A DNA stretch of 32,681 nucleotides from an uncultured Granulosicoccaceae bacterium (GTDB taxonomy: Bacteria; Pseudomonadota; Gammaproteobacteria; Granulosicoccales; Granulosicoccaceae). The translations under genes were made by a program, and so were the position numbers. The DNA lies in contig CALHNS010000100.1 in assembly GCA_938035125.1 (NCBI GenBank), positions 1 through 32,681 of the forward strand, given 5' to 3'. Under the pieces are notes generated by a model. That model saw nothing but the letters and a program-made list of their open reading frames with translations. It ran no database searches and was not told where the DNA came from. Below are positions 16,718-23,257 of this stretch, piece by piece; positions within the stretch are counted from its first letter, which is position 1, and each line of letters starts with the position of its first letter.

Positions 16718-17503
16718 TTATAACGCGGTGAAGCCGCCGTCTACGTAAAGAATTTGTCCAGTGATGTAGTCGGATGCGGGTGAGGTTAGAAATACAGTGA
16801 CCCCGTCCAAGTCTTGCATGTCACCGTTTCGACCCATCGCGGTTCGATTCGCTAATGCATCGCTTTGATCGGGGTTGGCAAACACAGGCGCTGTGAGTTC
16901 TGTTGGAAAAAAACCAGGCGCTATGGCGTTGCACGTTATGCCATCGGCTGACCATGCTTGGGCCATTGCACGAGTGACTTGAGCAATGCCACCTTTCGAT
17001 GCACCGTAGGCTAAGCCATTGGGAAAAGCTTGGCGGCTTTGCAAAGAGGCCACATTCAAAACTTTTCCCCACTGTTGTTTTTTCATATGTGGGGTAAGTG
17101 CGCGAGCTAAGAAAAAGGGCACAGCCAAATTCAAATTTATGGTGCTGTCCCAACTTTCAAAAGTAATGTCATCCACAGACTGTCTGTGGTTAACACCTGC
17201 GGTATTGCAAAGAATATCGATACCGCCGCCTGCTAACGCGGTTGCTGCCGCTGCTAAATCATCAATCGAATCTCGATCCAGTAAATCCCAAGACAGCACA
17301 TGCGTATCTGCTGTGGTTTGCTGATTCTCCAGCTGTTGATTGATGAGATTTACCGTGTCGATCAGCGCTTGCTCACGTCGACCCACCAATACAACAGAGG
17401 CGCCGGCCGAGGCTAGAGCAATCGCTTGTTGGCGACCGATTCCAGATGAGGCTCCAGTGACTAGAGCCGTTTTTCCCTTTAGCGAAAATCGATCGTTCGA
17501 CAT
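16718..17503 (-). CDS. Short-chain dehydrogenase, gluconate 5-dehydrogenase (IdnO)-like
   Basis: 261 residues, classical SDR. Cofactor motif TGASSGIGR (17-25), NTAG (about 100-103), catalytic Ser in NVASLQSRQ, Tyr and Lys in YGASKGG. The C-terminal part, APGFFPTELTAPV and DYITGQILYVDGGFTAL, is closest in my memory to 5-keto-gluconate reductases (IdnO/Gno). Its arginine in VGRRE after beta-2 favours NADP(H). Its start codon overlaps the stop of the TerC-family gene by one base (TAATG), and the zinc ADH follows after 11 bases. Proposed role: interconversion of a keto- and hydroxy-sugar acid, paired with the ADH. The exact substrate is an inference from context. Confidence 0.9.
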   Translation of the reverse strand: MSNDRFSLKGKTALVTGASSGIGRQQAIALASAGASVVLVGRREQALIDTVNLINQQLENQQTTADTHVLSWDLLDRDSIDDLAAAATALAGGGIDILCNTAGVNHRQSVDDITFESWDSTINLNLAVPFFLARALTPHMKKQQWGKVLNVASLQSRQAFPNGLAYGASKGGIAQVTRAMAQAWSADGITCNAIAPGFFPTELTAPVFANPDQSDALANRTAMGRNGDMQDLDGVTVFLTSPASDYITGQILYVDGGFTAL

Positions 17504-18141
17504 TAAGAGAGCATCGCCTTAACTTCAGGTAAGCCGCTCCACAGCATATCGAGGGCGACGTAAAAAATTAAAATTAAGCCGACCCATGCGATCCAAGGGT
17601 AGCGTTGCAGCAGTTTGGATATTAACGTGGCTGCGAAAATCATTAAGGCTACCGATAACACCAATCCGAAAACTAGCAGTAATGGATAGTCACGTGACAC
17701 GCTGGCGATGGCCAACACGTTATCAATCGACATAGATAAATCGGCGATAACAATTTGAATGATGGCAGGGCGCATTGATGTGAATTGCTCACCGTGTTCA
17801 TCATCAGCATGAGCTTCTCCTCCGTTCTTATGCGCTTCCCATAATTCTGTACCTAATTTCCAAACAACCCATAGCAGCAGTAAGGCGCCTGCGACTTTCA
17901 ATCCTGGAATGTTAATCAATTGAACGGCAATTAATGAAAAGCCAATGCGCATGACAACTGCTGCAGCGATGCCCCAGAAAATTACTTGTTTGCGCATTTC
18001 GACAGGTACGCGCGAGGCAACCATGCCGACGATTACCGCGTTATCACCGGCCAACACCAGATCGATAAAAAGAATTTGAACAAAGACATTGAGCGCATCA
18101 ACAGATGCGTAGCTGCCAAGGTTTGCGAAGAGTGATTCCAT
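17503..18141 (-). CDS. TerC-family membrane protein (YjbE type)
   Basis: 212 residues with about six membrane helices. Both halves carry the TerC acidic signature: LFIDLVLAGDNAVIVGM (about 25-41) and IADLSMSIDNVLAIASV (about 131-147), whose Asp and Asn residues are thought to bind a metal ion. A His/Asp/Glu-rich cytoplasmic loop lies between them (HKNGGEAHADDEHGEQ, about 103-118), which also looks metal-binding. Family knowledge: YjbE/YkoY-type members export manganese, helping metalation of secreted proteins, and are often controlled by Mn riboswitches. Here the gene sits inside a TRAP/SDR/ADH operon with a one-base overlap to the SDR and an 88-base gap after dctM, which is odd for a metal exporter. 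I see no yybP-ykoY-like riboswitch, only a stem-loop upstream. Confidence 0.9.
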   Translation of the reverse strand: MESLFANLGSYASVDALNVFVQILFIDLVLAGDNAVIVGMVASRVPVEMRKQVIFWGIAAAVVMRIGFSLIAVQLINIPGLKVAGALLLLWVVWKLGTELWEAHKNGGEAHADDEHGEQFTSMRPAIIQIVIADLSMSIDNVLAIASVSRDYPLLLVFGLVLSVALMIFAATLISKLLQRYPWIAWVGLILIFYVALDMLWSGLPEVKAMLS

Positions 18142-18181
18142 CGGACGGGTTCTTAACGTGGGGAAGGGGAATGAGGGACAT

Positions 18182-18216
18182 CATCACCCACACCGTTAGT
18201 TTTGGTGTGGGTGATG
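18182..18216 (-). other. Perfect 13-bp stem-loop between dctM and the TerC-family gene
   Basis: CATCACCCACACC (18182-18194) pairs fully with GGTGTGGGTGATG (18204-18216) around a 9-base loop. In the minus direction it lies 14 bases past the dctM stop and 40 bases before the TerC start. The bases that follow it are C-rich (TCCCTCATTCCCC) and lack a U run, so a simple intrinsic terminator is unlikely; mRNA stabilisation of the dctPQM part, or partial termination, fits better. Confidence 0.7.
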
Positions 18217-18229
18217 TCGATCGGATTAA

Positions 18230-19606
18230 CTATCGGCCAGCCTCAATGTACGCTGGCAACCACAACGCAATTTGTGGGAACACGATAATGAGTACTAAGC
18301 CAAGCAGCTGAATGACCATGAACTGCATCATACCAATGTAGATGTCTTTCAAATCCCATTCAGGCACAACACCTTTCAAGAAGTAGGCAGACAGCGCAAC
18401 CGGTGGAGATAACCAAGCGGTTTGCAGGTTAACGGCCACCAATATCCCAAACCACGTTAAGCGGTTATTCAGATCGGCCAAGATGCCAGTGAATTCAAGC
18501 TCACGTACCAAAGGTAATAAAATAGGCACGATGATAAGAACAATCGGCACCCACTCTAGTGGCCAACCCAGTAAGAAGATGAGCGCCATGATGATCAGTA
18601 GCGTGGCATAAGGAGAGAGGTCCATATCCAGCAAGAACTCAGTCATCATGCCCGGTGTGCCTAGCTTTGAGAATACCGCTCCAAAAAAGTTAGACGCCGC
18701 TACTAAGAAAAGAATTAAGACAGAGATTTCTAATGTCTTAATAACAGCATTGTTAACACCTTTAAGCGATAACTTGCCGTAGCAAAGGGTGAGTAGGAAA
18801 GCGCCAAATGCACCTACCGCCGCACCTTCAGTAGGTGTTGCCCAGCCCAGTAAAATACTACCCAGTGCAAAACCTACTAGCACTGACGGTGGCACAAGAC
18901 CTAAAAAGAATTCGCGAATGATGATCCAGTAAGAGGTTGCACGAAATTCTTCAGGCAATGGTGGCCCTAAGCTTGGGTTGATTTGGCAACGAATCAGTGC
19001 ATAGCCGATGTACAAGATGGCCATCAGCATCCCTGGAATGATAGCAGCGGCAAATAAGTCAATAACCGGCACTTCCAAGATGGGGCCCATTACAACGAGC
19101 ATGATGCTAGGAGGAATCAAGATACCCAGTGTTCCACCGGCTGTAATTGCACCAGCGGATAGTCGAACATCGTAACCAGAACGGTTCATGGTTTTCGCTG
19201 CCATGATGCCTAAGATGGTGACCGATGCGCCCACGATTCCAGTCGCCGCGGCGAAGATTGTGGATACGAACAATACCGCAATGTACAACGAGCCTTTAAC
19301 ACGAGAGAGCATCAATTGCACTGACGTGAACAAGCGCTCCATAAGCCCAGCTTGTTCCATCAATATGCCCATAAAGATGAACAGCGGAACCGCCGAGAGC
19401 GTTTGCTCCATCATGACACTGGAAATTTGCAACGCCTCAAGATAGGAGGTGAAGTCCATGTTTCGCAGTGAAAAGTGATCATCTGTTAAGCCCCAGAAAC
19501 CGAACACGGTGCCTAAGAAGATCAAGGTAAAAGAAATTGGGAAGCCAATAAAGATGGCAAATAACATGACCCCGAGCATCACGAGGCCGATCATTTCTGA
19601 ACTCAT
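18230..19606 (-). CDS. dctM: TRAP transporter large permease subunit (DctM family)
   Basis: 458 residues from ATG 19606. This start is chosen because its ATG overlaps the dctQ stop as ATGA, with GGGAG 9 bases upstream; an open frame reaches further to 19639. About 12-13 membrane helices. Visible family features: FPISFTLIFLGTVFGF at the N-terminus, GTLGILIPPSIMLVVMG (the conserved helix-hairpin GxxIPPS), and the second-repeat counterpart GWPLEWVPIVLIIVPIL. It carries the substrate through the inner membrane by sodium symport, together with the small subunit and the periplasmic binding protein. The WATPTEGAAVGAFGA segment is the second-half signature of this family. Confidence 0.95.
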   Translation of the reverse strand: MSSEMIGLVMLGVMLFAIFIGFPISFTLIFLGTVFGFWGLTDDHFSLRNMDFTSYLEALQISSVMMEQTLSAVPLFIFMGILMEQAGLMERLFTSVQLMLSRVKGSLYIAVLFVSTIFAAATGIVGASVTILGIMAAKTMNRSGYDVRLSAGAITAGGTLGILIPPSIMLVVMGPILEVPVIDLFAAAIIPGMLMAILYIGYALIRCQINPSLGPPLPEEFRATSYWIIIREFFLGLVPPSVLVGFALGSILLGWATPTEGAAVGAFGAFLLTLCYGKLSLKGVNNAVIKTLEISVLILFLVAASNFFGAVFSKLGTPGMMTEFLLDMDLSPYATLLIIMALIFLLGWPLEWVPIVLIIVPILLPLVRELEFTGILADLNNRLTWFGILVAVNLQTAWLSPPVALSAYFLKGVVPEWDLKDIYIGMMQFMVIQLLGLVLIIVFPQIALWLPAYIEAGR

Positions 19607-20289
19607 ACTGGCCATCTCCCGCGAGTCATTGCGTACCAACTTTTCAAGGTTTCAGATAAGCCTTGAATAACTAAAAAGAAAACACCCACAGGGATAGCGG
19701 TTCTTACTGGGCCTAATAGAGGCATCCAAGCGGTGTCGTTTGCACGCTCACCTTTGATCCAAGCATTGGAGGCGTATTCGAACCCGTTATAAAGAAGAAA
19801 AGCCATACCGGGGAAATATAAAAAGACGTACATAATAAAGTCGACCGTACCTTGAGTGCGATCCGACCAGTTGCGGTAAAGAAAATCAGCGCGGATGTGA
19901 ATGCCTTTCGATAATCCGTAACCTGCGCCCAGCATAAACATGGCGCCGTATAGCATTCGGCTAACGTCGTACACCCACAAAGTGGGGGCTGGATTTATGG
20001 GAGATTGTTCGGGTGAGCCTGCCAGTACGTTTTTTAACGCAGGAAGGTATACCGATACATCGGTTCCTAGTTTACGCACCCAAACTTCGTACACCACCAT
20101 CAAGCAGAGTGGAACAATGGCCCAAGCAACAATTCGACCGACCCATTCATTGAGGGTGTCTATTGCACCGATGATGGTTCGGTGGGAAGGGTTCATATCG
20201 TCGGGGAGTTCGCCGGGACTGGCTGATCGGCGTTCTGCGATCAGTTCATCCGCAATCTCTAACTCATCCGGATTAATTTCTTCAGCCAT
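19603..20289 (-). CDS. dctQ: TRAP transporter small permease subunit (DctQ family)
   Basis: 228 residues from ATG 20289, which has AGGAA five bases upstream; a GTG at 20334 opens a longer frame but lies within the preceding hairpin. An acidic cytoplasmic N-terminal tail of about 45 residues (AEEINPDELEIADELIAERR) precedes four membrane helices, so it is longer than the usual 160-170 residues. Large small-subunits of this kind go with TRAP systems for 2-oxoacids and similar substrates. The second half contains LGAGYGLSKGIHIRADFLY, close to the family's GxxHxxVD/ARVD motif. Its stop overlaps the dctM start by ATGA, so the two subunits are translated in step. Confidence 0.93.
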   Translation of the reverse strand: MAEEINPDELEIADELIAERRSASPGELPDDMNPSHRTIIGAIDTLNEWVGRIVAWAIVPLCLMVVYEVWVRKLGTDVSVYLPALKNVLAGSPEQSPINPAPTLWVYDVSRMLYGAMFMLGAGYGLSKGIHIRADFLYRNWSDRTQGTVDFIMYVFLYFPGMAFLLYNGFEYASNAWIKGERANDTAWMPLLGPVRTAIPVGVFFLVIQGLSETLKSWYAMTRGRWPV

Positions 20290-20311
20290 AAATTCCTGAA
20301 ACGTTGGGTGC

Positions 20312-20350
20312 GAAAATAAAACAGGCCCCGCCACCGAGGTGGACGGGGCC
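20312..20350 (-). terminator. Attenuating hairpin between dctP and dctQ
   Basis: GGCCCCG and CCACC pair with GGTGG and CGGGGCC (20324-20350, a single bulged A at 20343). In the minus direction the stem is followed by TGTTTTATTTT. It begins 28 bases past the dctP stop and ends before the dctQ Shine-Dalgarno. The form is that of an intrinsic terminator, here inside an operon, so it probably lets only part of the transcripts run on into dctQM and leaves a stable dctP message. Excess binding protein over permease is typical of TRAP and ABC uptake systems. Confidence 0.7.
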
Positions 20351-20378
20351 CGACGAATCGACTCAGTCGATTAGATGC

Positions 20379-21482
20379 TTACTTCTTTAAGCTTTCAGCG
20401 AATGCTGCGCCCAATGAAGCATTTGACGCTTGTGCACCGGCCCAAAAAGGAACAGCGATTTCAGCGAATTCACGCATCGAACCCCAAACTTCTGCGAAGA
20501 ATTCGTTGTCAGCTGCGTTCTTTTCAAGAGTTGCATTAGCCGCAGCCATGTACTCAGTGAAGTAGTCAGCAGGCGTGTCGTGCAATTGCACTTCGTGGTT
20601 GTCAGTTAAGTCTTTCAGAGCTTTACCGTTTTCGTAAATACGGTAGCTGATAGCTTTTGACAATGAAGCGTTAGCTGCAACTTCCATAGCTTTTTGCTGT
20701 AAAGGAGTTAGCTTGTCCCAAACGTCGCCATTAAGGTACATGTCAGCATTAACAACTACCTGGTGCAAGCCCTGTAGGTAGTAGTGCTTTAGTACTTTTT
20801 GGAAACCGAACACGCTATCAGGCTTCGGGCAGCACCATTCAGCTGCGTCGATTGTGCCTTTTTCCAATGCTGGCAAGATGTCGCCACCACCCATAGCAAC
20901 AGCGGCTACGCCGATGTCGTTATAAGTTTGACCAGGGATGCCTGGAGGTGCGCGGAAACGAAGCTTACGGAAGTCGTCCATGCTGTTGATGGGCTCAGAG
21001 AACCAACCCAACGCTTCTGGGCCTACAGGTTGAAGCATTAAGCCTTTAACGTTAACGCCCATTTCGTCCCACAGCTTTTCGTACAGTTCTTTACCACCGC
21101 CGAATTGGAACCAAGATAGGAAAGCGATGTTGTCGATACCAAGGCCCGCACCAGCAACTGGTGAGCCAAACAACATAGCAGCAGGGTGCTTACCAGACCA
21201 GTAGTGAGTCCAAGCAAAGCCGCCGTCTAGAAGACCTTTGTCAACAGCGTCCATAACATCTGCGCTAGGTACTACCGCATTGTTAGGAAGGATTTCGATA
21301 GTAATTTCACCATCTGTTAAATCTGAAACAGTTTGAGCGAAATCGCGCAACATTACGATTTCGTCTGCTGCATCCGGCACTACGGTTTGAATCTGGATGT
21401 TAGTGGCTGCACTTGCATCAACAGCTGCCAACATACTCAGACCAACCGAAGAGGCGGCGATAGTTTTGAGCATACCGCGCAT
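20379..21482 (-). CDS. dctP: TRAP transporter substrate-binding protein (DctP family, TakP-like)
   Basis: 367 residues with a Sec signal peptide (MRGMLKTIAASSVGLSMLAA, cut after ASA at about 25). Periplasmic. The middle has the TakP-type consensus: LRFRAPPGIPGQTYNDIG with the conserved substrate-binding Arg, GGGDILPALEKGTIDAAEW, and the following CCPKPDSVFGFQKV. In this subgroup (TakP, the lactate protein TTHA0766, FcbT1) the Arg holds the carboxylate and the Glu/Trp region coordinates a cation or the substrate. The two adjacent cysteines (AEWCC) are unusual at this place, where most members have a glycine/proline or valine/glycine. GGAGA stands seven bases before the ATG. It is the first gene of the operon and lies after a long control region. 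Likely ligand: a 2-oxo or sugar acid, by inference. Confidence 0.93.
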   Translation of the reverse strand: MRGMLKTIAASSVGLSMLAAVDASAATNIQIQTVVPDAADEIVMLRDFAQTVSDLTDGEITIEILPNNAVVPSADVMDAVDKGLLDGGFAWTHYWSGKHPAAMLFGSPVAGAGLGIDNIAFLSWFQFGGGKELYEKLWDEMGVNVKGLMLQPVGPEALGWFSEPINSMDDFRKLRFRAPPGIPGQTYNDIGVAAVAMGGGDILPALEKGTIDAAEWCCPKPDSVFGFQKVLKHYYLQGLHQVVVNADMYLNGDVWDKLTPLQQKAMEVAANASLSKAISYRIYENGKALKDLTDNHEVQLHDTPADYFTEYMAAANATLEKNAADNEFFAEVWGSMREFAEIAVPFWAGAQASNASLGAAFAESLKK

Positions 21483-21505
21483 GAAAAATTCTCCAAGTAG
21501 AGTTT

Positions 21506-21540
21506 GTTATATGAGAGACCCGCTTGTTCAAAACGAACAA
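21506..21540 (-). promoter_or_regulatory. Predicted dctP promoter overlapping an operator palindrome
   Basis: In the minus direction: -35 TTTTGA (21533-21528), 16-base spacer, -10 TATAAC (21511-21506), giving a start near 21499 and a short leader that just holds the GGAGA ribosome site. The -35 box sits within TTGTTC-AAAAC-GAACAA (21524-21540), a perfect 6-bp repeat with a 5-base centre, placed where a bound repressor would block polymerase. Confidence 0.45.
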
Positions 21541-21578
21541 AACAGTATCACCACTACAATGACATTGAATGGGGGCTT

Positions 21579-21598
21579 GTGTCATCAAAATTTGACAC
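21579..21598. promoter_or_regulatory. Inverted repeat GTGTCA-N8-TGACAC
   Basis: Two perfect 6-bp half-sites (21579-21584 and 21593-21598) separated by TCAAAATT, about 100 bases upstream of the dctP start. The layout fits a dimeric regulator, perhaps an activator site upstream of the promoter. No regulator gene is in the window. Confidence 0.4.
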
Positions 21599-21622
21599 GC
21601 CTTGCTATTCGCGATGAAGCAG

Positions 21623-21645
21623 TAATGAGATGTAGAATCTCATTA
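21623..21645. promoter_or_regulatory. Operator-like 9-bp inverted repeat TAATGAGAT-N5-ATCTCATTA
   Basis: A perfect 9-bp palindromic pair (21623-21631 and 21637-21645) with a GTAGA centre, about 140 bases upstream of dctP. The A/T-rich, AATGA...TCATT form is similar in plan to operators of IclR- or GntR-type regulators of sugar-acid genes (for example the KdgR site, with AATGAAAC-like half-sites). It is the strongest symmetric site in the region. The regulator is unknown. Confidence 0.5.
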
Positions 21646-21731
21646 TGACTCACCTATGTCAAACACTATGGAGCGAATATGCTGTATTGCGTCCTATGCG
21701 GAACAAACAGCGGTCGAGGCATTAAATTGCT

Positions 21732-21743
21732 GCTCATATGAGC
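21732..21743. promoter_or_regulatory. 12-bp palindrome GCTCATATGAGC
   Basis: A perfect uninterrupted 12-bp palindrome in the control region. It shares the CTCAT/ATGAG core with the 21623-21645 repeat, so it may be a second, weaker site for the same regulator. It is about 250 bases from the dctP start. Confidence 0.3.
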
Positions 21744-21774
21744 TGTAATCGCCGGGCGCAATCGATAGTCAGAA

Positions 21775-21794
21775 CGATAACTGTTCCGTTATCG
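21775..21794. other. Stem-loop CGATAAC-N6-GTTATCG
   Basis: A perfect 7-bp repeat (21775-21781 with 21788-21794, loop TGTTCC) 37 bases past the DUF1501 stop. In the minus direction no U run follows, so it is at best a transcript-end or processing structure, or another protein-binding site. Confidence 0.35.
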
Positions 21795-21830
21795 AATGCG
21801 CACTTGGTCCTACGAAAACTTTTTTCTGGC

Positions 21831-23204
21831 TTACGCTGATCGCATAAATCCAAGGTCTTGCGCTGCGAAGTTGTTAAGAGTGGGCAGCGTTTGGTGCAAT
21901 TGCGATTCGTTTAGCCCCATCCAATTTAGCAGTGTGCCAGCGTATTGAGCAGCACTTGTGGTTGGTAGTACCCGGCCATTGCTGACAGAGTCGGGCCCAT
22001 CTACCGCAAGACGAGGCAAGGTGCCATAGATGTCGCCACCTTTCACTGAGCCTCCCATCACCATGAGATGATTTCCCCAGCCGTGATCGGTGCCATCGCC
22101 GTTACCGGTTAATGAGCGACCAAAATCTGACGCTGCAAAGGTAGTCACGTTGTCACCCTGGCCAAGATTCTCAAGCGCAGCTTGAAAGTACTGCATAGCA
22201 CCTGACAATTCAGAAAACAGGTTTGGTAGTTCTTTTGATTGATTGTCGTGAACATCGAAACCACGCATGTTGACGAAAAAGATTTGGCGACGCATGCCCA
22301 GTTGCTCACGCGCGGCAATCAGTTGGGCCACCATTGCCAAACGCTGCGCAAGGCTATTGTCTTCACTAGGCGCAATGCTGATGCCCTCGTTTTGAGCCAG
22401 TACAGCGCCCAACTCTTCGGTTACGTTCATTGCTCGTTGTTGTATCGAGGCGTACTCCTTTATAAACGCGTGATCTTGAGGTAGGTTTTGGGCCCGCTGA
22501 AACGCGCTCACTCTGGCAGCTTCCCATGGCTGCCCGCTCGACATGCCTGCGTACTGCAACACACCCGTCTCTTTCATGCTTAGTGGCCTGGAGTTAAAGC
22601 CGGACTGCCAATGATTGCTGCCATCTAAGGTTATGGACGTTAAATGAGCACGGCTTTGTTGCTCAGATAAAAATCCTGCCGCTCGTGCTCCCCATCCTTC
22701 TGTACCGCGTCCGCGCCCTTGCAGTTGTTGCCACTGCATTTCTTGGTCGGCGTGCGAAAACAATTGAGCTGGTAAGTCGACGGCGTTGTTGTTGTATTGT
22801 TCAACTGTTGTCGGTTGAATTAAATTCCCAACGTTACTGATCATGGCCAGTTTTTGTTCTTCGAACAAATGCTGTAAAGGTGCGGCTGATGGGTGTAATC
22901 CAACGGCCGATGCATTCGCGGTTGCTGCATTGATGCCTAGGAGATCTGACTTTGCAACGGCTAGAGAACCACGTGAACGTGAGTATTCATTGTATTCAGC
23001 GGTATCAGTTGGCACCATTAAACTGAAGCCATCACTGCCACCTTGTAAGAACAAGCAAACGATGGCGCGATAGTCGCCGGCAGCACCTGGGTCATTAGCG
23101 GCGTTGGCTAGTGTCCATGTGGGGTTACTGCCAAGAGCAAGACCTGCCCCGGTTAACGTTTTTGCGCCTAGTGAAAGGAAGCGTCTTCGGCTTAATGTAG
23201 TCAT
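21831..23204 (-). CDS. DUF1501 family protein with Tat signal
   Basis: 457 residues. The N-terminus has a twin-arginine signal (TLSRRRFLSLGAKTLTGAGLALG), so it is exported folded to the periplasm. The mature part starts AIVCLFLQGGSDGFSLMVP and ends with the DFGRSLTGNGDGTDHGWGNHLMVMGG block, the two hallmarks of DUF1501, an alkaline-phosphatase/sulfatase-like fold. In the block, Asp, His and Gly residues resemble the metal-binding positions of that superfamily, which supports an enzymatic or binding role, not yet defined. It lies 53 bases after the DUF1800 gene. The two families are very often neighbours in bacteria, so they probably act together. Confidence 0.92.
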   Translation of the reverse strand: MTTLSRRRFLSLGAKTLTGAGLALGSNPTWTLANAANDPGAAGDYRAIVCLFLQGGSDGFSLMVPTDTAEYNEYSRSRGSLAVAKSDLLGINAATANASAVGLHPSAAPLQHLFEEQKLAMISNVGNLIQPTTVEQYNNNAVDLPAQLFSHADQEMQWQQLQGRGRGTEGWGARAAGFLSEQQSRAHLTSITLDGSNHWQSGFNSRPLSMKETGVLQYAGMSSGQPWEAARVSAFQRAQNLPQDHAFIKEYASIQQRAMNVTEELGAVLAQNEGISIAPSEDNSLAQRLAMVAQLIAAREQLGMRRQIFFVNMRGFDVHDNQSKELPNLFSELSGAMQYFQAALENLGQGDNVTTFAASDFGRSLTGNGDGTDHGWGNHLMVMGGSVKGGDIYGTLPRLAVDGPDSVSNGRVLPTTSAAQYAGTLLNWMGLNESQLHQTLPTLNNFAAQDLGFMRSA

Positions 23205-23257
23205 AGTTTTCGTCTTATTATTATTTTTTTGAAAGTGACGATTGATCAGTAGTTAAC

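Larger units (their letters stand above)
21483..21830. other. 348-base non-coding control region upstream of dctP
   Basis: No convincing ORF. The region lies between the stop of the DUF1501 gene (21831) and the dctP start (21482). It holds five perfect inverted repeats, listed separately, plus a promoter candidate near dctP. In the DUF1501 direction it forms the 3' untranslated region, with no clear terminator. The density of symmetric elements suggests a regulated promoter with several operator sites. Confidence 0.6.

Noticed and set aside
20290..20334. Longer dctQ start at GTG 20334
   Set aside because: It would begin inside the dctP-dctQ hairpin and has no ribosome site; ATG 20289 has AGGAA at proper distance.
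21775..21794. Intrinsic terminator of the DUF1501 gene
   Set aside because: Perfect 7-bp stem but no U run after it in the minus direction; a protein-binding or processing role is as likely.
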